Below, piece by piece: positions 58,010 through 64,000 of a stretch of DNA of 64,000 nucleotides. The translations under genes and the position numbers were made by a program. The DNA is taken from positions 347,169 through 411,168 of the forward strand of contig CALGSW010000001.1 in assembly GCA_937901965.1 (NCBI GenBank), in the 5' to 3' direction. The notes beneath the pieces were generated by a model. The model searched no databases, had not been told where the DNA came from, and saw nothing but the letters and a program-made list of their open reading frames with translations. This stretch comes from an uncultured Bacteroidota bacterium. GTDB lineage: Bacteria > Bacteroidota > Bacteroidia > Bacteroidales > UBA932. Numbering within the stretch: the first letter of the stretch is position 1; the number at the start of each line of letters is the position of its first letter.

Positions 58010-59314
58010 ATGCACACCAATTTCAAATTTATCAGCGCCGACGAAGCAGTCAAGGTAGTGAAATCAGGAGACCACATTCACCTGAGCAGTGTAGCCAGTG
58101 CCCCAAAGGTACTGATTGACGCACTCATAAGAAGAGGAGAGGCAGGAGAACTCAAAGATGTAAGAATACACCACCTTCATACAGAGGGAGAAGCACCTTA
58201 CACTGAGTCAAGATTTGAGGGGACCTTTTTTCATCAGGCATTTTTTGTAGGTGCTAATGTTAGAAAGAGCGTTCAGGCTGGGTATTCAGACTACATTCCT
58301 GTATTTCTCAGTGAGACACAAAAGTTGTACAGAAGCGGTACTCTTCCCATTAACGTTGCTATGATACAGGTTTCATCACCTGACAAACATGGTTTCGTTT
58401 CACTGGGTACCTCTGTTGACGCAACACTTGCAGCAATTGAGTGCGCAGATTATGTAATTGCAGTTGTAAACAAAAATGTACCAAGAGCATGGGGTGACGC
58501 AATGATACAGCTCAGCATGATTGACTTCTTTGTAGAAGACAACACTCCGCTTGAAGAGGCCCACTTCTCAACTCCCGACGAGATTGAGACAGCCATTGGA
58601 AAACACTGTGCCTCACTTATTGAGGATGGAGCATGTCTTCAAATGGGTATTGGTGCAATCCCTAACGCAGTTCTTGCACAACTCGGTAACCACAAGAATC
58701 TGGGCATCCATACTGAGATGTTCGCAGATGGCGTTCTGCCACTGGTTGAGAGCGGAGTTATTAACGGTGCCAACAAAGCAATAGATAAAGGCAAGATGGT
58801 AGCAACATTCCTTATGGGATCACAAAGATGTTACGACTTTATTGATGACAACCCGATGGTCCTAATGCAAGATGTGGCCTATACCAATGATCCGTTCATA
58901 ATAGCTAAAAATCCAAAGGTTACAGCAATAAACTCAGCACTTCAGATAGACCTTACAGGACAGGTTTGTGCAGACTCAATAGGAACAAAATTCTACTCAG
59001 GAGTGGGCGGACAAGTTGACTTTATTTACGGAGCATCACTTTCGCAAGGCGGTAAAGCCATGATTGCAATGCCATCTGTTACCAACAAAGGTGTAAGCAA
59101 AATATCACCTACCCTCACACTTGGCGGAGGCGTTGTTACAACAAGAAATCACATCCACTGGTTTGTTACAGAACACGGTGCGGTCAACCTATACGGAAAG
59201 TCACTTCAGGAGAGAGCAAAACTGATAATTTCAGTAGCTCACCCTGATCACCGCGAAGAGCTTGACAGAGCGGCATTTGAAAGATTCGGCCCACACTTCC
59301 ATTTTGTTGGATAA
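58010..59314 (+). CDS. Acyl-CoA:acetate CoA-transferase (4-hydroxybutyrate or butyryl-CoA type)
   Basis: 434 aa, family I-like acetyl-CoA hydrolase/transferase. The catalytic Glu236 is in GIHTEMFADG. IGAIPNAVLAQLGNHK, VNGANKAIDKGKM-type (INGANKAIDKGK), VAYTNDPFIIAKNPKV, SIGTKFYSGVGGQVDFIYG and the GGGVVTTRNHIHWFVTEHG end are typical of AbfT/But/Cat2. The exact acyl-CoA (butyrate, 4-hydroxybutyrate, succinate or propionate) cannot be read from sequence. Role inferred: it exchanges CoA with acetate in fermentation. Terminator downstream. Confidence 0.85.
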   Translation: MHTNFKFISADEAVKVVKSGDHIHLSSVASAPKVLIDALIRRGEAGELKDVRIHHLHTEGEAPYTESRFEGTFFHQAFFVGANVRKSVQAGYSDYIPVFLSETQKLYRSGTLPINVAMIQVSSPDKHGFVSLGTSVDATLAAIECADYVIAVVNKNVPRAWGDAMIQLSMIDFFVEDNTPLEEAHFSTPDEIETAIGKHCASLIEDGACLQMGIGAIPNAVLAQLGNHKNLGIHTEMFADGVLPLVESGVINGANKAIDKGKMVATFLMGSQRCYDFIDDNPMVLMQDVAYTNDPFIIAKNPKVTAINSALQIDLTGQVCADSIGTKFYSGVGGQVDFIYGASLSQGGKAMIAMPSVTNKGVSKISPTLTLGGGVVTTRNHIHWFVTEHGAVNLYGKSLQERAKLIISVAHPDHREELDRAAFERFGPHFHFVG

Positions 59315-59350
59315 GTAGAAGGATATTGCCTCAGGATGCATTCTAACAGT

Positions 59351-59378
59351 AGGCCGGCCGTACAACTACGGCTGGCCT
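59351..59378 (+). terminator. Terminator of the CoA-transferase gene
   Basis: AGGCCGGCCGTA pairs with TACGGCTGGCCT (12 bp, one G-T), loop CAAC, followed by TATTATT. The T run is weak, but the stem is strong. It lies 36 nt after the stop. Confidence 0.7.
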
Positions 59379-59414
59379 TATTATTAAAGGCAATCTTACT
59401 GCATTCACCGAGTA

Positions 59415-59600
59415 TCCGCATAACTTCCGGAGTTTTTCCTCCTCGCTCTCTTTGTTCGCTGTGGCGGAGACTCCTTCAGTTATGCGGACTACTCTTTGAA
59501 AGGGTATGCAGGAATCTCTCCCAGAAATAGTGAAGCACGGACGGCTGTAACTTACTAATTGTGTGTGATTTGACACTTTATCCGAGGGGTGATCCCTCGG
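59415..59600 (-). repeat. Modular palindromic intergenic repeat, copy C (3' of the FKBP lipoprotein gene)
   Basis: Lies within a 434-bp gene-free stretch. Read on the minus strand: H1, CCGAGGG/CCCTCGG (59600-59594 with 59588-59582), followed by TCGGATAAAGTGTCAAAT (59585-59568), an 18-nt word identical to copy B; then about 80 nt of unshared sequence; then the outer stem TCCGCATAACT (59488-59478 with 59425-59415, perfect 11 bp) around the 39-nt core (59467-59429) with GGAGT/ACTCC inside. The H2 module is missing. Sequence 59601-59748 shows nothing I can identify. Confidence 0.8.
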
Positions 59601-59748
59601 GTTGATTGTCATTTCCCTCTAAATCTGCGTTTTACAGCCCTATGGGTAGAGTTTGTCTTGAGTAGATTTGCGGAGCACATCGCCTGGAAAAGAATGTCTT
59701 GCGAGGATTTAAATGGTGCTGCTTTGTAATGGCTGTTATAACAAGAAT

Positions 59749-60735
59749 CTAGTTAGATGGTTTTTCGACTACCTCAATCTCAAAGAAAAGTGGCTGATAA
59801 ATTCCAAAATTCTTCTCTTGGTTTCCGTATCCGTATAAGGAGGAGAAAAAGGTGATTGCCTTTTCGCCATATTTCATTTTGAGGAATGAGAGAGATACGC
59901 CACTTATTACGCTGTTGTTAGGATCTTCTGCTTCTGTTGCGTTATCAGGATCTACAACTGTGTATGAGGCAGCCGTATATTGTTTTGTAGAACTATAAAT
60001 ACCATATTTTCTAGCGGTGTCCTCAATATTTGTATCAAAGACAAAACCGTTAAGGAGCTTACCTACATAATAGTAGTTTATAACATCACCTACTTTAACC
60101 GAATCTCCGTTAGTTGCTCTTGTAACTTTAAAATAGAAGTCCGCTTTGGTTGTATCCAGGCCTGCATAGTATTTATTACTGTATGATCTGAGTGAATCAC
60201 TTTCAAATTTCTCAATATCCTTGATAACCCGATGAATTTTAAAATCATAAATTACAGGTGATGAGTGTGTCTTGTTTGAACCAGTATATCCGTAGTCAGA
60301 GAGCCATGAAGGAATAATAAAACTGTACTCTCCGCCTACCCTCTTTTTTTCAAGCCCCTCTTCAACACCCCTGATAAGCGAGTTGACAGATGTCTGTATA
60401 AGATACGGCCCATAATAGTTGGCAACAGAGTATGTACCCACCCTCTTTGCAACCTCCTGGTCTGTTGTTGAGAGATAGTTGCCCTTAAGGTCTCTTGTTG
60501 AGTATGTAACATAAACATAACTTGAATCAACAATTACTGAACCAGAGCCCTTAGCTTTTACAATCGTGTACAGGCCTGATTCGGAAGGATTCAGCGAGTC
60601 CTTGTGAACCACTGTGATATAAGAATCAATAACCCTCTTTTCTATCTCTTCAGCTGACTCATCCTTTTCAACTGCACAGGAGTAAGCCATCAAGGAGAGG
60701 CCAAAAATCAGGGATATTTTAAAAAAATTGTTCAT
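59749..60735 (-). CDS. Lipoprotein with two FKBP-like domains
   Basis: 328 aa. Lipoprotein signal MNNFFKISLIFGLSLMAYSC, with the lipobox Cys at residue 20. Two FKBP-type peptidyl-prolyl isomerase-like domains follow (~45-190 and ~215-328; VTYSTRDLKGNYLST and INYYYVGKLLNGFVFDTN). Active-site aromatic residues are only partly kept, so isomerase activity is uncertain. Likely periplasmic and outer-membrane anchored. The ATG giving the lipobox was chosen over a longer reading. A -7 box TAACTTTG (60794-60787) with a TTG 17 nt further upstream may be its promoter. Confidence 0.85.
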   Translation of the reverse strand: MNNFFKISLIFGLSLMAYSCAVEKDESAEEIEKRVIDSYITVVHKDSLNPSESGLYTIVKAKGSGSVIVDSSYVYVTYSTRDLKGNYLSTTDQEVAKRVGTYSVANYYGPYLIQTSVNSLIRGVEEGLEKKRVGGEYSFIIPSWLSDYGYTGSNKTHSSPVIYDFKIHRVIKDIEKFESDSLRSYSNKYYAGLDTTKADFYFKVTRATNGDSVKVGDVINYYYVGKLLNGFVFDTNIEDTARKYGIYSSTKQYTAASYTVVDPDNATEAEDPNNSVISGVSLSFLKMKYGEKAITFFSSLYGYGNQEKNFGIYQPLFFEIEVVEKPSN

Positions 60736-60800
60736 TTGATCTAGTTGTACTTTAATTTGATCTGCTCTGCTTTTTATAAAAACAGACAAAGTTATATAAT

Positions 60801-61826
60801 TTAATTTGCTTCAAGCTCCTTTCTGAGTGATTCTTCAAAATAATTACCCACCTCCTCAACCGGCATGTACAATCTCCCGCCTGCTGCCCTTTCATGTCCC
60901 GCACCATTAAAATACTTACGGGAAAACTGATTTACAGAGAAACTGTCAGAAGATCTGAGGGAGACTCTCACGTGCTCCTCCTTTTCAGTGAAGAGAGCAG
61001 AGATAGTTACACCATAAATATTAAGCGGCATGTTCACAAATCCCTCTGTATCCCCTTCCACAAATCTGAATCTCTCAAGTTCATCCTTAGTAAGTACAAT
61101 ATAACCGGCACCCAGTTCAGGTAAAATTTTCATTTTATTTAACAATGAATGACCCATCAGCCTCATACGCTCCTCCGTAAATCCGGCAAAAACTTTTAAC
61201 TGTAAAGTCTCCTTGTCTACTCCATGAAGCAATAACTCATAAGACATCAAAAAAGTTCCTGCCTCAACAGAGTTTGAAAAGTTATTTGTATCTGTCATCA
61301 TCCCCACATACAACGATTGTGCCGAAATATCGGGAATAGCCCCTATGGACCCTCCCTCCATCTCTCTGATAAGCCAGAAAAGAAGTTCACAGGTGGAAGA
61401 GACTTCGGTATTTGAGACAACAATATCAAACGCCTCTTTTTCAGGCTGAGGGTGATGATCAACCAGAATCTTCTTTGCATGAGAGTTTCGCACGAGTGGT
61501 TCAAGATCATCAATTCGTTTTAACTGATTGAAATCAAGAGCAATAATCAAGTCTGCAGATTTCATAACCCTCTCTGCAGTATCCTTTCTCCATGAGTGAA
61601 TCACTACCTCACCCTCTCTGTCCAGAAATTTGAGATTTTTAGGATACGGATTTGGAACAACGATCCTGGAACGGAAACCTTTATATGAAAGATAAGACTT
61701 TAAAGCAATCACAGAACCTAAAGCATCTCCATCCGGATTTGTGTGAGTTACGATTGCCACAGACGATGCAACTTTTACCGCATTCAAAAAATCAATAGCC
61801 GAATTCCTTTTTAAATAGCCCTTCAT
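60801..61826 (-). CDS. nrnA: DHH/DHHA1 phosphoesterase, NrnA-like (nanoRNase / pAp phosphatase)
   Basis: 341 aa. DHH domain with VTHTNPDGDALGS, ALDFNQ, DHHPQPE and TDTNNFSNS; C-terminal DHHA1 domain with FNGAGHERAAGGRLY (GGGH-type). It degrades short oligoribonucleotides and possibly pAp or c-di-AMP-derived pApA. The ATG after the TTG is taken as start. A -7 box TATTTTTG (61851-61844) lies 18 nt upstream. Confidence 0.88.
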   Translation of the reverse strand: MKGYLKRNSAIDFLNAVKVASSVAIVTHTNPDGDALGSVIALKSYLSYKGFRSRIVVPNPYPKNLKFLDREGEVVIHSWRKDTAERVMKSADLIIALDFNQLKRIDDLEPLVRNSHAKKILVDHHPQPEKEAFDIVVSNTEVSSTCELLFWLIREMEGGSIGAIPDISAQSLYVGMMTDTNNFSNSVEAGTFLMSYELLLHGVDKETLQLKVFAGFTEERMRLMGHSLLNKMKILPELGAGYIVLTKDELERFRFVEGDTEGFVNMPLNIYGVTISALFTEKEEHVRVSLRSSDSFSVNQFSRKYFNGAGHERAAGGRLYMPVEEVGNYFEESLRKELEAN

Positions 61827-61860
61827 CAAAAAAAATCTTAGAACAAAAATAGAAAATATA

Positions 61861-61891
61861 TTGTGGGGTCTGAATATTTATTTTAATTTTG
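61861..61891 (+). promoter_or_regulatory. Promoter of the unknown-DUF3822-rsmD operon
   Basis: TTG (61861-61863), 20-nt spacer, TAATTTTG (61884-61891). The leader is about 36 nt. Confidence 0.65.
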
Positions 61892-61932
61892 TGGGAACTT
61901 TGCGAGAAATTAATACAAACAGATAACCACTA

Positions 61933-62538
61933 ATGAAAAAGGTCTTAACTATTGTTGTGCTGCCTATTATAGCTATTGTAATAGGCTATTTGATCTATAC
62001 CAGCATTCAGGAGCCGGTGATTTTCGAAAAACAGAAAAAATTCAGAGAATCCATAGGTATTGAAAGACTTAAGGACATCCGTACGCTTCAGGTTGCATAC
62101 AAATCAAAGTATAACAAATTTACAAGCAGCATTGACTCACTGATTGATTTTTACAACACAGGTGTAATCACTGTTATCAAACAGGTAGGTTCAATGGATG
62201 ACTCACTTGCAGTTGCACAGAAGAGAGTATTCAGAGACAGTATCAAAATTGCCGTTCGCGACACACTTCTTAAAAGAGATGGCTTTGTAGTTGACTCTTT
62301 AAAATACATCCCTTTCAGCGGTAAGAAAGAGATTGAGATGAAGGCTATTATAGGTAAAGTTTCAGGAGTTGATGTACCTCTGTTTGAGGCCAACATCCCT
62401 TACGAAATTCTTCTTAACAACCTTAACAGACAGTTGCTGATTAATCTTAAATCAGACCGCGAACTTGTGGGTAAATACCCTGGTTTGAAGGTTGGTAGTA
62501 TTGAAGCACCTAACAACAACGCAGGTAACTGGGAATAA
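61933..62538 (+). CDS. Conserved single-pass membrane protein, function unknown
   Basis: 201 aa. One N-terminal hydrophobic segment (VLTIVVLPIIAIVIGYLIY), then a charged, soluble domain rich in Asp-Ser repeats (RDSIKIAVRDTLLKRDGF), ending in Asn-rich EAPNNNAGNWE. I do not recognise the family. It is 2 bp from the DUF3822 gene and shares an operon with rsmD; the pair unknown-DUF3822 upstream of rsmD suggests a conserved context, but no function follows from it. Confidence 0.7.
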   Translation: MKKVLTIVVLPIIAIVIGYLIYTSIQEPVIFEKQKKFRESIGIERLKDIRTLQVAYKSKYNKFTSSIDSLIDFYNTGVITVIKQVGSMDDSLAVAQKRVFRDSIKIAVRDTLLKRDGFVVDSLKYIPFSGKKEIEMKAIIGKVSGVDVPLFEANIPYEILLNNLNRQLLINLKSDRELVGKYPGLKVGSIEAPNNNAGNWE

Positions 62539-62540
62539 TA

Positions 62541-63350
62541 ATGCCTGTAATTGTCAACAAACAGCTGGAGCTGGATAAGACAATTCAATACAGACTATCC
62601 ATTCAAGCTGACTTGAATGGATTTTCTTTTTCAATTGTCAACGATATTTTGAAGAGGTGCCACTTCCTCTATCAGTCGGACTTTGCATTTATTGAAGATC
62701 CTGACACATACAACGTGGCTATCTACAAAATGATCAAATCATTTCCGCTTCTCTCAAAAAAATTCATCTCAACGGATGTAGTAATAAATACTCATAAGTA
62801 TACTTCCATCCCGTTAAGCAACTTCAAAAGTGAGGATGCTGGACTTATACTGGGCCAGCTCCATTTCCTTGAGGAGCTGGATGAAGTTGACATAATAATT
62901 GATGAATCTCAGGAGATGGCCTTGATCTTTGCAGTTAACAGCACTCTGCTGAATACAATCAAGACTATCCAGCCTGACTTTAAAGTGGCACCGTCAATAT
63001 ACCCATTTATTAAGAATACGAGGTACTTTCCAGATCCTAACAATATTTTCATACAGTACCATAAGGGACATGTTCATATAATTGTAGTACAGGGAAGCAG
63101 GCTGATTTTTTGCAACTCTTTTCCTGCAATGCAGTTCAACACAGCTCTCTACTTTCTTATGCTGGCAGTAAAACAATCGGGACTAAAACAAGAGACCTTC
63201 ACAGTGGTTCTGTCGGGGAATATCAGAGAGGAGGATGTCCTGTGCCTTACAAAGTATTTCCCAAGAGTCAGTTATTTCAGGCACCCGTCAATACTGCTTG
63301 GAAATTCTGAACTTGAAATGAAGTACGCATCCATGATGTTTCCATTATGA
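62541..63350 (+). CDS. DUF3822 family protein
   Basis: 269 aa of a Bacteroidetes-specific family with an actin/HSP70-like ASKHA plan: two alpha/beta halves (LNGFSFSIVN... and HKGHVHIIVVQGSRLIFCNSF). No catalytic motif seen. The rsmD ATG overlaps its stop (ATGA), so the pair is co-translated. Confidence 0.78.
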   Translation: MPVIVNKQLELDKTIQYRLSIQADLNGFSFSIVNDILKRCHFLYQSDFAFIEDPDTYNVAIYKMIKSFPLLSKKFISTDVVINTHKYTSIPLSNFKSEDAGLILGQLHFLEELDEVDIIIDESQEMALIFAVNSTLLNTIKTIQPDFKVAPSIYPFIKNTRYFPDPNNIFIQYHKGHVHIIVVQGSRLIFCNSFPAMQFNTALYFLMLAVKQSGLKQETFTVVLSGNIREEDVLCLTKYFPRVSYFRHPSILLGNSELEMKYASMMFPL

Positions 63351-63889
63351 GAATTATCTCCGGCGACCTTAAAGGCAAGCAGTTCTTTCCACCTGCAGGA
63401 TATAAAGCCAGACCCACAACCGATTTTGCAAAAGAGGGTCTGTTCAATATCCTATCAAATCAATACGAATTCAGCGAGATCTCTTTGCTGGACCTCTTTT
63501 CAGGAACAGGCAGTATATCATTTGAGTTTGCCTCAAGGGGGTGCAAAGATATTACTGCTGTTGATATGAATATTCAGCACGCTGCCTTCATAAAAAATAC
63601 TGCTGCAAAACTCGGTTTATCATGTGTGCAGGTTTTAAGAAATAATGTATTTGATTTCCTCACAATTTGCAAAAGAGAATACGACATTATCTTTGCCGAT
63701 CCTCCTTATGACATTGCAGGATTGGATGGAATACCTGATAAAATCCTCACATATCCAGTGTTAAAGCAGGGTGGTGTGTTGATTTTTGAACATCCTGCCG
63801 CATTTAATTTCAAATCTAATCCACGCTTTATCAAAGAGAAAAAATACGGCAATGTACATTTCTCATTTTTCTCCAATAAAATGGATTGA
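63347..63889 (+). CDS. rsmD: 16S rRNA (guanine966-N2)-methyltransferase RsmD
   Basis: 180 aa. Family signature MRIISGDLKGKQF with RPTTDFAKEGLFNIL, SAM motif LLDLFSGTGSISFEFASRG and catalytic IIFADPPYDI. It methylates G966 of 16S rRNA. It ends 5 nt before the upstream box of the tRNA-Asp promoter. Confidence 0.93.
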   Translation: MRIISGDLKGKQFFPPAGYKARPTTDFAKEGLFNILSNQYEFSEISLLDLFSGTGSISFEFASRGCKDITAVDMNIQHAAFIKNTAAKLGLSCVQVLRNNVFDFLTICKREYDIIFADPPYDIAGLDGIPDKILTYPVLKQGGVLIFEHPAAFNFKSNPRFIKEKKYGNVHFSFFSNKMD

Positions 63890-63893
63890 AAAT

Positions 63894-63924
63894 TTTGCAA
63901 ATAATAAAATCATCCCTATATTTG
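63894..63924 (+). promoter_or_regulatory. Bacteroidetes-type promoter for tRNA-Asp
   Basis: TTTG (63894-63897), 19-nt spacer, TATATTTG (63917-63924): an exact consensus match, 22 nt before the tRNA. Confidence 0.85.
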
Positions 63925-63946
63925 CAGTCCCAAAAGGAACAAACAC

Positions 63947-64000
63947 GGTGTGGTAGTTCAGCTGGTTAGAATACCTGCCTGTCACGCAGGGGGTCGCGGG
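63947..64000 (+). tRNA. tRNA-Asp (anticodon GUC), 5' part cut by the window edge
   Basis: Acceptor strand GGTGTGG, D arm with AGCTGGTTAGA, anticodon stem CCTGC/GCAGG and loop CTGTCAC (anticodon GTC). The window ends in the T arm (GCGGG). Confidence 0.93.

Noticed and set aside
59343..59612. Open frame of 89 codons on the minus strand, and one of 64 codons on the plus strand, across repeat copy C
   Set aside because: They run through the palindromic element and a terminator; there is no recognisable fold, and composition follows the repeat.

Overview
The window comes from an anaerobic or microaerophilic member of the Bacteroidetes, most likely order Bacteroidales. Three things point there. 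First, promoters repeatedly match the Bacteroidetes form TTTG-N19/20-TAnnTTTG (rpmH, both tRNA genes, rho, a ferredoxin gene, a peroxiredoxin gene, an aminotransferase gene). Second, Shine-Dalgarno sequences are almost absent. Third, many families are typical of the phylum: Rho with a long disordered insert, a carboxypeptidase-like-domain outer-membrane barrel, DUF1573, DUF3822, FKBP lipoproteins, and the ftsH-cdsA-psd order. The menaquinone enzyme MqnE, an electron-bifurcating-type [FeFe] hydrogenase, hybrid cluster protein, MeaB and an acyl-CoA:acetate-type CoA-transferase suggest a fermentative lifestyle. I cannot name the genus.

Layout. 1-4.1 kb (minus): tpiA-prmA-tRNA-Leu-tig-clpP-clpX. 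4.1-7.7 kb: FecCD/ATPase metal-chelate uptake genes, an aminotransferase and queD. 7.7-14.8 kb (plus): polA, ECF sigma factor, rsmG, rpmH, mqnE, a PASTA protein and rluD. 14.8-19.8 kb (minus): outer-membrane barrel protein, ruvC, serS, ferredoxin. 19.9-23.3 kb (plus): DUF1573, meaB, a 10-TM metal exporter. 23.3-28.4 kb (minus): rho, ridA, lptD. 28.5-34.2 kb (plus): cell-wall amidase, MCE protein, dnaA, pepD, rpe. 34.2-41.3 kb: birA (minus), rsfS-ftsH-cdsA-psd (plus), then pyrF, prfA and an AlaX-like editing protein (minus). 41.6-44.9 kb: hcp (minus), a divergent Crp/Fnr regulator and a peroxiredoxin, which look like a nitrosative/oxidative stress module. 45.4-57.9 kb (minus): hydrogenase structural genes (hndB-C-D-A-like), preceded by a tightly coupled run of sensor and signalling genes (two DRTGG proteins, RsbW-like ATPase, HydS-like iron-sulfur protein, PHP phosphoesterase, HATPase, sirtuin) and by housekeeping genes. 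58-64 kb: CoA-transferase, FKBP lipoprotein, nrnA, an unknown-DUF3822-rsmD operon and the start of tRNA-Asp.

The most unusual content is non-coding. Three intergenic regions (41.36-41.52, 44.93-45.35 and 59.41-59.60 kb) carry related, modular, nested inverted repeats. They share a 39-nt core, always lie 3' of a gene in the same orientation, and their stems differ in sequence between copies while keeping base pairing. This is the best candidate here for an undescribed element. Second is the hydrogenase signalling cluster, which includes a HydS-like protein that keeps the cluster-binding cysteines but lacks the proton-transfer cysteine, and a translationally coupled sirtuin.

All family assignments were made by eye from translated motifs; no database search was run.
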